Source: an uncultured Cyclobacteriaceae bacterium
GTDB lineage: Bacteria; Bacteroidota; Bacteroidia; Cytophagales; Cyclobacteriaceae
Assembly (NCBI GenBank): GCA_937146645.1
Contig: CAKZRQ010000017.1
Span: forward strand, 1 to 64,000
Length of the DNA: 64,000 nucleotides
Direction: 5' to 3'
The position numbers were made by a program, and so were the translations under genes. Shown here piece after piece: positions 52,831 through 61,583 of this stretch. Position 1 is the stretch's first letter. Every line of letters starts with the position of its first letter. Below the pieces are notes generated by a model. That model did not search any database and was not told the DNA's origin. It was given only the letters and a program-made list of their open reading frames with translations.

Positions 52831-55272
52831 TCAAAACTCAAAATCACAACTCATATCATCCATACCTATTGGAGAGCCATCAGGTACCTTTAGGGACTCT
52901 TGTGGGGCAAATTCCATAGGAAGATCCAAGTAGGCTTGGATTTGGTCAGATAGGAAAGTTGAGTGCATTCCGAAGGTAGATCCTTCTGAAGAACGCCCTT
53001 TCAATGAATTAATTCCCTCCTCCGAATAAGCATATAAGACCCCTCTAGCTTGAGCTCGAACCGTTTTAGAAACATCAGGATCTTTAGCTAGCTTGATTAG
53101 GTGATCCACTAATTTAGCTTCCGTCATGAGCTTGATTTCACCTCTGAGCCCTTCAGGTAATTCATTCGCAAAAATCGTATTACTCACTTGACCAAGAACA
53201 TCCATTGCGCCGGGCAAGGACTCATCTTGAAGGTTTTGAAGATGAACTCGGTTAATTCTGGATCCTTCCAGAAGAAATCCCAAAGTCAAATCCACCACAC
53301 TTTCTGCCGGTGCAATTGGGTCAAACATTGGACCTGTTCGGGAAACAAAGGTTTCTCGATTTCTTCCATAACCTGGTGGGCGAGGGGGGATCAAGGCGAG
53401 AATATGATCAGGTACTACTAATTGGTCCGGATTAATGGTGTATAGTAAAGCTTCAAGAGCATCGCCTTGATCTTCTGAGGATATCCATTTGTGGTTCGGA
53501 TGATTATCTCCCTTGATCTTATATCTGAAATCCAGTCCTCCAATGAGTTTGGTTGTGGCCTCCACCTGGAATCTATGCATTAGGTAAAGCGGAACTAGCA
53601 CCTCCTCCAAAGTCGCTTGAGCCTCCCCGGTCCGAATGGCATTCATTCCAAAAGTCTCTAATTTATTTTCTCTCAAATCCAACATTCGCATAAGTTCCTC
53701 AGAAGCTGAGTTTCCATTATCCCAAAGATGAGCTCTTGGGTGAATGCCTTGAGGATCTCGAGCGTCAGCATCCGTTATAAACTCGTAACCTGCAGCATAG
53801 GTGTCTTCAAGAGTTTTGGCCAAAAACTCTTTCTCGGTTTGACCATCTTCTGGATATCCATAGCCAAATTTCACTGCCCACTTGTCCCACTCGCCAATTT
53901 TGTCATCATAGGCATTTGAAAAGTCTAAATTCCCATTAGAATCTTGGGTGATAACCGGATAGGGGTAATCCATCACGGATGATCTTTGTGTGGCAGAAGT
54001 AGCATAACTGTGTACCAAGCCAATCGTATGCCCGATTTCATGTGCAGATAGCTGGCGTAATCTCGCCAAGGCCATTTCTAGCATTTTTGGATCTGGCTCT
54101 TCACCATTAAGATAAGGCTGAATCAAGCCTTGAGCGATTAAAAAATCCTGTCTTACTCGTAGAGATCCAAGAGAAACATGACCCTTCAAAATCTCCCCAG
54201 TCCTCGGGTCCCTAACACTTGCGCCATAGGACCAGCCGCGAGTTGATCTGTGAACCCATTGGATCACATTATATCTCACATCCATGAGATCCATTCCTTC
54301 AGGGGCTAATTCCACTCGAAAAGCATCCTTAAACCCAGCCGCCTCAAAGGCCTGATTCCACCAGTTTCCTCCTTCAATTAAGGCAGAAGCCACCGGCTCT
54401 GGAGTTCCTCTATCAAGATAATAAACGATTGGCTCCACGGCCTCCGACAGTTCAGCTTCTGGATTCTTTTTTTCTAATCTATGCCTGGCAATAAATCTCT
54501 TGAGGATAGGCTCAGAAATAGGTGTGGTGAAATCCATGTATCGGATGGAATTATATCCTGATCTTGGATCAAAAGCACGCGGCTCATACTCGTCATCTGG
54601 CAATTGAATAAAGGAATGTCTTTGTCGCACGGTCACAGCTTCTGCAGAAGGAGTAACTGATCTTAGATATCTTCCAGTCGGAGTGCCAGTTAAGGTAATT
54701 GTTGCTTCAACTTCCGTATTTTGAGGGAAATTTTTGGTCATCGGAAAGTAGAGTCCACTTCTAGAAGCATCTGCTCTGTAATTCCCTTCCCGGCTTCTTG
54801 ACAGCCTTTGGCCTACTCCATGGGCATCCTGCATGTAGAACTTTGTAGCATCAACGATTAAATTTCCACCATCTTCTTTGGCAATTTCAAATCCCCAAAG
54901 AATGGATTCAGCAAATGCTTCGTCAATGGAGCGGACTTCTGAGGGATTATCAGAATAGGCCCGGAAACCATAGTTTTTATGCACAAGGAAAACTTTGTTG
55001 CCAGTTCTCCTGAATTCTACAATCCGTGTCCTGCCTAATTGTCCCCTATCTAGTCCAATATCATTTGAACCTACTCCCGCGGTTAGCGAATTCACATATA
55101 GAAATTCAGAATTTAGGTCTTCTATTTCCAAATAGATTTTGCCTTTATCCTTGTTCAAATGAAGGTTGATAAAACCTTCCATTTTTTCTGCACTTGCTAA
55201 ATCATCTGATTGGGCAAATAGAATTCCGGTGGTGATAAACCCTGCGAAGAGCAGGAGTAAAAGTCTTTTCAT
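52831..55272 (-). CDS. Zinc-dependent metalloprotease with DUF5117/DUF5118 regions
   Basis: Exported zinc protease of 813 residues with a signal peptide (about 1-20, ending LFAQ). Its metzincin-type site is HEIGHTIGLVH with His411, Glu412, His415 and His421, followed by the Met-turn SSVMDYP. The N-terminal part (FLYVNSLTAGVGSNDIGLDR; RIVEFRRTGNKVFLVHKNYG) and middle (YYLDRGTPEPVASALIEGG; NWWNQAFEAAGFKDAF) match the DUF5117/5118 family found widely in Bacteroidota. The substrate is not known. It has no lipobox, so it is periplasmic or secreted. It is flanked upstream by several inverted repeats. Confidence 0.92.
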   Translation of the reverse strand: MKRLLLLLFAGFITTGILFAQSDDLASAEKMEGFINLHLNKDKGKIYLEIEDLNSEFLYVNSLTAGVGSNDIGLDRGQLGRTRIVEFRRTGNKVFLVHKNYGFRAYSDNPSEVRSIDEAFAESILWGFEIAKEDGGNLIVDATKFYMQDAHGVGQRLSRSREGNYRADASRSGLYFPMTKNFPQNTEVEATITLTGTPTGRYLRSVTPSAEAVTVRQRHSFIQLPDDEYEPRAFDPRSGYNSIRYMDFTTPISEPILKRFIARHRLEKKNPEAELSEAVEPIVYYLDRGTPEPVASALIEGGNWWNQAFEAAGFKDAFRVELAPEGMDLMDVRYNVIQWVHRSTRGWSYGASVRDPRTGEILKGHVSLGSLRVRQDFLIAQGLIQPYLNGEEPDPKMLEMALARLRQLSAHEIGHTIGLVHSYATSATQRSSVMDYPYPVITQDSNGNLDFSNAYDDKIGEWDKWAVKFGYGYPEDGQTEKEFLAKTLEDTYAAGYEFITDADARDPQGIHPRAHLWDNGNSASEELMRMLDLRENKLETFGMNAIRTGEAQATLEEVLVPLYLMHRFQVEATTKLIGGLDFRYKIKGDNHPNHKWISSEDQGDALEALLYTINPDQLVVPDHILALIPPRPPGYGRNRETFVSRTGPMFDPIAPAESVVDLTLGFLLEGSRINRVHLQNLQDESLPGAMDVLGQVSNTIFANELPEGLRGEIKLMTEAKLVDHLIKLAKDPDVSKTVRAQARGVLYAYSEEGINSLKGRSSEGSTFGMHSTFLSDQIQAYLDLPMEFAPQESLKVPDGSPIGMDDMSCDFEF

Positions 55273-55297
55273 AGTTCTCTAATTATAAGCTAAACTT

Positions 55298-55327
55298 AAA
55301 AAAAATGGTCTCGCTAAGGAGACCATT
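55298..55327 (-). terminator. Terminator of the leftward lipoprotein unit
   Basis: AATGGTCTC (55304-55312) and GAGACCATT (55319-55327) form a perfect stem, with a T-run on the minus strand. It lies between the lipoprotein gene at 55457 and the metalloprotease start at 55272. Confidence 0.82.
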
Positions 55328-55339
55328 GATGGAAATTCT

Positions 55340-55366
55340 GGTTATGGAACATAACCAAATTTGGTT
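55340..55366. repeat. Two overlapping palindromes
   Basis: GGTTATG GAA CATAACC (55340-55356) and AACCAAATTTGGTT (55353-55366) share AACC, so their hairpins exclude each other. A further perfect palindrome TTCTCTTTAAAGAGAA is at 55423-55438. All lie in the 185-bp gap upstream of the metalloprotease. Confidence 0.6.
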
Positions 55367-55456
55367 TAGGCTATCCCTTATAAAGAAATGATACTCTTCT
55401 TTTTCTTTAAGCAATAATATTGTTCTCTTTAAAGAGAATAGACTTGCCTTCCTATT

Positions 55457-57754
55457 CTATCTCACCACTATGCTCGCTGGACCTCCATCTTCACAGGTTT
55501 CACCATTCGTTTTCTGGAATCTAGTGATTGTAGATGACCCATAATGCCTGAATTCATCATCTTCAAAATCTAATTTGAAACTATATTGAGCCGTCAGAAC
55601 ATAGCCTCTATCTTCTACATCGGGATAAGTTTCATATTCAGTCTCAACTTGTAAGTTTCCTTCGTCATCTAGAGTATAGGATCCATTGAATTCATATTTC
55701 GGACCATCATCTGTCATTGGACCAATATTTGACCCTGGTCCGCAGTCTCCGTTAAAAAAATCCTGCAAAGCTACTAATCCGTTCTCTCCTAAATAAAAGT
55801 CTAAAGTGTATGCTCCGGTACCGTCAAAGCAAGATTTTCTATCAGTGCTAGTATAGAAGGTGTGACACCCAAGAATACTATCACTAACGCTATTGGCTTT
55901 AACTGAAAGTTTATCTCCTTCTGGATTAAGGTCATTCTTAATAACTATTTGGTCTGAAAACTCCCCGGCTTCTGTTGGTTCAAAAGTAATTTCAATGATT
56001 TGGCTGCTATTTGGACCAATGGTTCCAGAATCCCAATTCGAACTCAATTCATCAGGTAGTTCAATGGATGTGACCTTGATTTCTTTAGGATTTGGGTTTT
56101 CAATGGTCAGTTCAACACTTTTATCTGTCCCTAAAATTACATTGCCAAAATTGAGGTTGCCATAATAATTTAGGTTCTGATAATCCTTGCCTCTGACATA
56201 AATTTCCGCGAAGGTATTCGTGCCGTCGGTATGCTTAAGGCTAACCCTCATCCTGTTATTTACTGCGTCGGCCAATTTCCAAGTGGTGCCTGCGACGCCG
56301 TCTAAACCAGTCCTTACATTTTTTTCACCCGCTTCCCCATTGCCAGCTAAAATTTCAAAAGTTACAGTTGCCAAGGGAAGAGGATTGTCATATAGGTCGG
56401 TTACTTTTACCTTTATAGAATCCTCTAATACTTCATTAAAAAAACCCTCTGAGCGATCCTCTGACAATAGAATGAGATTTGTAGGAGCGCTCCAAATAGT
56501 TTTCTCAAAATTATCGGTTGTGGAAAAGTCTTCAATTGTAGTTCCAAAGATTGAAATATCCACACCTTTGGTTAACTCGATACCAGCAGTTAAATCGGCT
56601 TTCCAAGATAGCCCGTCAAGCCAAACGGACTTATTGAGTTTGGATGTTAGTTTAGGTTCAATGTAAGGACCAATGACACCGTATAACTTGAAGGTCGATT
56701 TAGGCACAATGTTAAGTGCCATTTGAAGTCCAGCTACTGCTGATATTTCGAAATTGTTGAATCCCAAATCAGGAACCAACTGAAAATATGGTGTCCAAGT
56801 ATTGCTTTGGTACCCAACTCCCGTATTAAGATTGAAGTTACTATACCATCCTGAAGAGAGGTTGACTTGACCACCAACTTCGCTGTTCAATTCAGCTACC
56901 AACTGGGTGTTCATGACCAGAACTACTGGAATTGTTCCGATTTGTCTGTAAAAGAATTTGTCATAATCGAGGAGCTTAACTGAGTAATCCCTAAGTTGAA
57001 GAATTCCATCAACTTTAATATCCAAGGTACCGTCGATTAGTAGTTTTGTGTCATCTGTTTTGAATTCAAAAAATTCCAGTCCCCGTAATGTTGTATAATC
57101 CACGTTAAAGGTGAATTTAGGGTTGAAGGAAGCTTTTCCCTGTTTTATTCTTACATCTGCACCCCCTCCGCTGTAAAGGACCGTATTTGAGAAATCATAG
57201 GATAATCCCGCTTCCTCTAATCTTACTCCTTCTTTTATATAGTTGATTTTGACCTTGTCCTTATTTGCCATCCTTCCTGAAGAATTTGAGATATCTGTTT
57301 CGAGCTGTATAGAGGCATCATCGAAAATATCATCAAGTGTGGCTTGGGATGTTTCCATGGTAACTTTCGTTCCAGTTGTGACAACCGAATTCACTCTTCT
57401 CAGGAAACCTTCATCAATATCACTGACTATTATATCATTTACTTCGATTTCGGGTGGGGTATCTAAAAAATCTATGATATAAATACCGCCTTGGATGTCA
57501 TTTTCTGTACTAATTAGAATGGACTTGTCTTTGTCAATAATTATTACTCCATCAATAATATCCGGATCATCATCATTAGAATTGCCATCATTAGAATCGT
57601 CATCATCTGAATTGGAATTTCCATCATTTGGATCCGGATCATCATCATTTTGCTGCTGATCAGGATCAGAATGAGTTACTGGTAATGGATCCTCTCCTTC
57701 ATCACAACTAACGACAAAAACGAGAATCAAAAAGAAGGCTAAAAAACGTTTCAT
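55457..57754 (-). CDS. Large multidomain surface lipoprotein with Asp/Asn-rich linker, Ig-like and ASH-type domains
   Basis: A 765-residue lipoprotein with signal MKRFLAFFLILVFVVSC (Cys17) followed by DEGED, fitting surface export. Residues 30-65 are an Asp/Asn/Ser/Pro linker. Next is a beta-rich region (about 75-415), then an Ig-like Big-1-type domain (about 450-520; DLYDNPLPLATVTFEIL), an ASH or choice-of-anchor-D-like domain (about 533-620; NLNFGNVILGTDKSVELT) and a C-terminal lipocalin-like part (about 630-755). No enzymatic motif seen, so an adhesin or binding role is possible. Its first 22 residues nearly duplicate those of the M43 protease gene just upstream, which it follows by 18 bp. 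Confidence 0.72.
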   Translation of the reverse strand: MKRFLAFFLILVFVVSCDEGEDPLPVTHSDPDQQQNDDDPDPNDGNSNSDDDDSNDGNSNDDDPDIIDGVIIIDKDKSILISTENDIQGGIYIIDFLDTPPEIEVNDIIVSDIDEGFLRRVNSVVTTGTKVTMETSQATLDDIFDDASIQLETDISNSSGRMANKDKVKINYIKEGVRLEEAGLSYDFSNTVLYSGGGADVRIKQGKASFNPKFTFNVDYTTLRGLEFFEFKTDDTKLLIDGTLDIKVDGILQLRDYSVKLLDYDKFFYRQIGTIPVVLVMNTQLVAELNSEVGGQVNLSSGWYSNFNLNTGVGYQSNTWTPYFQLVPDLGFNNFEISAVAGLQMALNIVPKSTFKLYGVIGPYIEPKLTSKLNKSVWLDGLSWKADLTAGIELTKGVDISIFGTTIEDFSTTDNFEKTIWSAPTNLILLSEDRSEGFFNEVLEDSIKVKVTDLYDNPLPLATVTFEILAGNGEAGEKNVRTGLDGVAGTTWKLADAVNNRMRVSLKHTDGTNTFAEIYVRGKDYQNLNYYGNLNFGNVILGTDKSVELTIENPNPKEIKVTSIELPDELSSNWDSGTIGPNSSQIIEITFEPTEAGEFSDQIVIKNDLNPEGDKLSVKANSVSDSILGCHTFYTSTDRKSCFDGTGAYTLDFYLGENGLVALQDFFNGDCGPGSNIGPMTDDGPKYEFNGSYTLDDEGNLQVETEYETYPDVEDRGYVLTAQYSFKLDFEDDEFRHYGSSTITRFQKTNGETCEDGGPASIVVR
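57560..57667 (-). repeat. Low-complexity Asp/Asn/Ser-coding segment
   Basis: Degenerate GAT/AAT/TCC-type triplets encode an acidic flexible linker at residues 30-65 of the lipoprotein. The repeated GATGATGAT and AATTCTAATGATGG-like units are prone to length change by slippage. Confidence 0.7.
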
Positions 57755-57755
57755 A
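57693..57755 (-). repeat. Lipoprotein leader repeat, copy 1
   Basis: This 63-base segment matches 59343-59405 with four differences, including 33 identical bases at its start-codon end. It covers the start codon and the whole signal peptide through the acidic DEGE motif. Confidence 0.85.
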
Positions 57756-57772
57756 TTAATATGTTTAAGGAA

Positions 57773-59404
57773 TTAATAGACTATTCGATGTGGAATTCCA
57801 GAATAGGAATAGGGTTGTTTTCTTGCGCTAGCAAAACCAGCTAATTGCTTTCTCCCTGGGCTGGTCTTTAATACGCGGTACATTCTCTCCATCTGTCCAT
57901 GGGTAAACATGGTTTCGTAGTAAAATTCCTGAGAGAAAAAGTTCGGATACCAAGAAGCAAAAAAATAATCCATTACATTATTTGATTTCTCTAACTGACC
58001 ATTACACATGACCCTAAACCTCATTGATTCCGTAGGTTGTGGAGAAGAAATATGACGGCCTCTGTCATACCGATATGTATCCGTGACGAAGTCTGGGTCG
58101 GAACCTATGCAGGGGTTATCAGGGAGACCATTAAAATCATCACCTGCAAAAACATGAAAAAGGCCAAAATAATGAGCAATCTCATGTGATAAGAGAACTC
58201 CAAGACCAAATTCTCCTCCATCATTGACTGCAATATTCGGCCAAAGCCAAATGAACTCTTTAGGCTTCCAGTCGACGTTCACTATTGGTAGTCCTGGTAT
58301 TCCTACATCTGCTGTAGTACCAGGATAATGCGAGGCTATGCCGGTAGCACCCCCAAAAGATACTGGATAAAGAAAGATATTGAGATATTTATGCGTGTCA
58401 AGAATATGATCATCTACGAATTTAAAAAATTCACTCAGATCATCTGCTTTGGGAATATCGTTGCCATATCGAATTATACCAGGAGTGTCAAAGTTAGGTT
58501 CATCGGCAAGATAAAATGAGATATTTCCAGCAGCCAGAATATTGCTATTGACATCATTTATCACCTTGGGACTCTCTGTAGTTTGGTCAGCGCTCCCTAT
58601 TGAGAAGTTCGGGCTCTCTATTGAGTAATCATAAAGATCTGAGGCGAATAAGGCATTGAGCATTTCTACCCCTGCTTCAATTCTTTCGTTGGTAGGGTTA
58701 CCGATTTCGCCTATTTCTCTTCCTGTCAATGGAACAACATGGAAGACGATTGGTATCCTAATTTCTTCAGAGAGATCTGCAACCCGAACGGCTTCGATAG
58801 AAATTTCTTCACTTTCGATACTACCACTGACTAATTTGAAAGTATAGGTTCCTTCTTGAGTTGTACTGAATTGATAATCTGCCTCAATTCCGTTTTCATT
58901 TAGAAGAGTCAACTGAGATGGTTCTATGATTAGTCCGTCCTCCGAAATGAAATCCGGTTCAATTGATATATTTGCCTTGCCATTTGCATATAAAAATGCA
59001 TGGCTTGCAGCGATCTTAATACGAACACTTTTAGCAGGAATGGTTAGTTCATCACTTTCAATAGTGCCAACAGAAGCCCTAATCTTTAAATCACCTGGAA
59101 TCTCTTCGCTAACGACAGTTTCAGGGTTCGGGTTCTCAGCATTATTAACAGTTAGCTTTACCAGATTCTTAATTGAATCTGCATCTGCATCAAAAAAAAT
59201 TAGATTGGTTTGATCAAAAAATTTGTATTCAATCTTTGCTTGGTCTAAAGTATTGGCAATAATAAAATCTCGGTCAGTATCGATTTCGATTCTCGCTAAT
59301 TTTCTGGGTTCCGGGTCTTGTATCACATTAGGAGTTTCTTCTTCTCCTTCATCACAACTTACCACAAACACAAGAATCAAAAAGAAGGCTAAAAAACGTT
59401 TCAT
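57773..59404 (-). CDS. M43 (pappalysin-like) zinc metalloprotease, lipoprotein
   Basis: A 543-residue lipoprotein protease with signal MKRFLAFFLILVFVVSC (Cys17) and DEGEEE after it. Two or more Ig-like regions occupy residues 35-205. The catalytic domain has HEIAHYFGLFH with His407, Glu408, His411 and His417, then the Met-turn NNVMDYF and the family-typical MFTHGQMERMYRVL. Cysteines in NPCIGSDPD and VMCNGQLEK may form disulfides, as in pappalysins. It should act on proteins at the cell surface; the substrate is unknown. It lies 18 bp upstream of the lipoprotein gene with the duplicated leader and is probably co-transcribed with it. Confidence 0.9.
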   Translation of the reverse strand: MKRFLAFFLILVFVVSCDEGEEETPNVIQDPEPRKLARIEIDTDRDFIIANTLDQAKIEYKFFDQTNLIFFDADADSIKNLVKLTVNNAENPNPETVVSEEIPGDLKIRASVGTIESDELTIPAKSVRIKIAASHAFLYANGKANISIEPDFISEDGLIIEPSQLTLLNENGIEADYQFSTTQEGTYTFKLVSGSIESEEISIEAVRVADLSEEIRIPIVFHVVPLTGREIGEIGNPTNERIEAGVEMLNALFASDLYDYSIESPNFSIGSADQTTESPKVINDVNSNILAAGNISFYLADEPNFDTPGIIRYGNDIPKADDLSEFFKFVDDHILDTHKYLNIFLYPVSFGGATGIASHYPGTTADVGIPGLPIVNVDWKPKEFIWLWPNIAVNDGGEFGLGVLLSHEIAHYFGLFHVFAGDDFNGLPDNPCIGSDPDFVTDTYRYDRGRHISSPQPTESMRFRVMCNGQLEKSNNVMDYFFASWYPNFFSQEFYYETMFTHGQMERMYRVLKTSPGRKQLAGFASARKQPYSYSGIPHRIVY

Positions 59405-59405
59405 A
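59343..59405 (-). repeat. Lipoprotein leader repeat, copy 2
   Basis: Near-identical partner of 57693-57755, covering the start and signal peptide of the M43 protease gene. Similarity stops abruptly at both ends of the pair. Confidence 0.85.
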
Positions 59406-59486
59406 CATATAAAAATTTGTATTTAAAATAAGATCAATTAATCAATTGAACAAGAGAGTTAGTTAAAAAAAGAATAGTTATTTTAA

Positions 59487-61583
59487 TTATTTAAACAAGT
59501 CATACTTCATCATTATGTGACTATCAGTTTGATTATTGCCTTCAATAGTTTGTAATCCAGAACTGATCTGTTCTCTATCAGAGAAACTTGTTCTGGCAAT
59601 TCTGGCATAAATGGTTAATCTAGGATGGAGTTTGTATTGAGCAAGTAGATAGTAGCGAATTCCTCGTCCTGAGAAGGCTGGAATCGAAAAAGCCCAGAGA
59701 ACATTGTTTTCAAAGGCATAGAGTCTGGAATCATAATCATCAGTATCGAATAATGATACTCTACCAGTTAATCGCCAGCGAGCTAAATCTAACCTGATAT
59801 CCTGTAAAATGAGGAATCCATTACTTTGGTTTTGATTGAAATTTACTCGACTCCACATTACTCGGGATCTCAGGAACAAGTGGCTCGAAACCTGCTGATC
59901 AAGGCTCCATAGTCCATTTATCCGATTCAAAGGTGCAAGCCTATATCCCAATTGAGGCTCCCCTGAATCACTGATATTCCGTTCTTTTTGCTCCTGCCTT
60001 AGTTGAATAAATGTGGAGAGAGTTTTTCTGGGTCTAAAGGTAAGTCTAGCTAACCATTCATATCCTTCCGAAGGAGCATAGGCTCTAAATCGAAGCCATG
60101 GAAATTTGAAATAATCATAGTACAGATTCAATTTCCATTTTTTTATAGGGTTCAGTTCCAAGCCCAGATAAACTCCTCTTTCATTTCTTGGTCGGGTACT
60201 TTCAGCAAAGGCATTAGAAAAAAAGCTATTAAAATCTCTATCGAAGTTTCTAACTAGCAATGACAGATTTACTTCCCGGCTGAGACTCGCTATAAATCCT
60301 GCTACCACCCCAGTTCCTCCTGAGGATGAAATGGCGGCTTCTCCAAAGGCAAAAATGTTTCTCCAATTATAATTGAGGTATACACTGGCATTTTGATTTT
60401 GATTACCGCGAAAATCAAATTGGTTATAGGGTCTGGGAGTGGGTTGCCAAGACCGATTAAAATTTACTGACAGGAAGTTAGCACCTGCTGAAAGAGACTT
60501 TCTACTGAATTCCACGTTCATTCCAAGACTGGTTTCCTTCAACTGATTTTTAGTGGCTAGTTCGGAAACCGTACGGTGTAATCCGCTTTGATTGATGGAA
60601 CTGAAACCTGATTGTTCAGATAAGCTATCCAGAGAACCCTGAATTCTTCCATCTCGAGAAACTCTAGAAGCTATGAGAGTGGTTTTTAAGTTGGGATTGA
60701 ACTCGTAGGTCGCTCCAAAGCCTCTGAAGAATCCAAATTCCAATGCCGCTGTATAAGGAAGAATACCTGCACTGCTTCTTCTAACTGTTGTAACCGTTTC
60801 GGCCCCTTTTCCTAAAATAAACCCTGCTCCAAATACCAAGCCTTGCCCGAATGCAGCTTGAAAATCACCAAGGGTTATGTTTCTCCATTTTCCAGTATTG
60901 AATTTACTGAGGTGAAAAGAGTAAAAATTGAATCCTACTCGGTTCGTTGATCTATCCCAGATAAATTGTTCTCCAGCATCTTTTTCAAGAGTAAATCCAA
61001 AGCTGAAATCTCGGGTTTTTTGTAATCGAAGCCTGAGATAAATTTCATTCTCATCACCCAAGAAACGACTAGAGATCCTTCCTGAGTTACTAGTATCTGC
61101 TGGGGTGAATCCCCGTCTGGTCTCCCAGGTCCTTCTATGGCGAAATAGGAAATAAGCTTGGGTTGCTTCAGGTAACCGCTTGAGGATTTTTTTTGTGTTC
61201 CGGCTTCCTGAACCTCCAATTTGGAAAAAGGGCCTAAGCCTTATAACATCATCTAATTCTAATTCAGGAACTGCCTGCAGCTCGTAAAGACTTAAAAAAG
61301 AGCCTAGTTTTTCACGGTAATTCAGAATTGCATCGATCTGATAGGGCTTCAGCAAATAAGTAGCTTGTAGGATTTCGGAATCGGCTTGATTTATATCTAT
61401 TGGATTTTGATAAAGCTGAAATAGAACCTCGTAAATGGATTCGTAATCAATATCCTGATCCTGAACAGGAAAGAGCCGTTCGATAAAATCTTCCAAATCA
61501 ATCTCTACCTGAGGTACTTGCTGAGCTTTCAGGGAAGATTGAAGAAAGAGTAAAATCAAAAAGATAATCAGAAGCCTCACCAT
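59487..61583 (-). CDS. ComEA-like helix-hairpin-helix protein fused to a predicted outer-membrane barrel
   Basis: A 698-residue protein with a signal peptide (about 1-20, ending LKAQQ). A ComEA-type helix-hairpin-helix region lies at about residues 58-115 (PIDINQADSEILQATYLLKP; YQIDAILNYREKLGSFLSLY; ELQAVPELELDDVIRL). From about residue 135 the sequence is a series of amphipathic beta-strands rich in Arg, Tyr and Phe ending in a Lys-Tyr-Asp-Leu-Phe-Lys tail, consistent with a large outer-membrane barrel. HHH domains bind DNA in ComEA, so DNA binding at the outer membrane is possible but unproven. The PorV-like gene overlaps its start by 7 bases. Confidence 0.8.
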   Translation of the reverse strand: MVRLLIIFLILLFLQSSLKAQQVPQVEIDLEDFIERLFPVQDQDIDYESIYEVLFQLYQNPIDINQADSEILQATYLLKPYQIDAILNYREKLGSFLSLYELQAVPELELDDVIRLRPFFQIGGSGSRNTKKILKRLPEATQAYFLFRHRRTWETRRGFTPADTSNSGRISSRFLGDENEIYLRLRLQKTRDFSFGFTLEKDAGEQFIWDRSTNRVGFNFYSFHLSKFNTGKWRNITLGDFQAAFGQGLVFGAGFILGKGAETVTTVRRSSAGILPYTAALEFGFFRGFGATYEFNPNLKTTLIASRVSRDGRIQGSLDSLSEQSGFSSINQSGLHRTVSELATKNQLKETSLGMNVEFSRKSLSAGANFLSVNFNRSWQPTPRPYNQFDFRGNQNQNASVYLNYNWRNIFAFGEAAISSSGGTGVVAGFIASLSREVNLSLLVRNFDRDFNSFFSNAFAESTRPRNERGVYLGLELNPIKKWKLNLYYDYFKFPWLRFRAYAPSEGYEWLARLTFRPRKTLSTFIQLRQEQKERNISDSGEPQLGYRLAPLNRINGLWSLDQQVSSHLFLRSRVMWSRVNFNQNQSNGFLILQDIRLDLARWRLTGRVSLFDTDDYDSRLYAFENNVLWAFSIPAFSGRGIRYYLLAQYKLHPRLTIYARIARTSFSDREQISSGLQTIEGNNQTDSHIMMKYDLFK

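Noticed and set aside
57560-57667. CRISPR-like or minisatellite repeat
   Set aside because: It stays in frame and encodes an acidic linker with irregular units, so it is a coding low-complexity segment.
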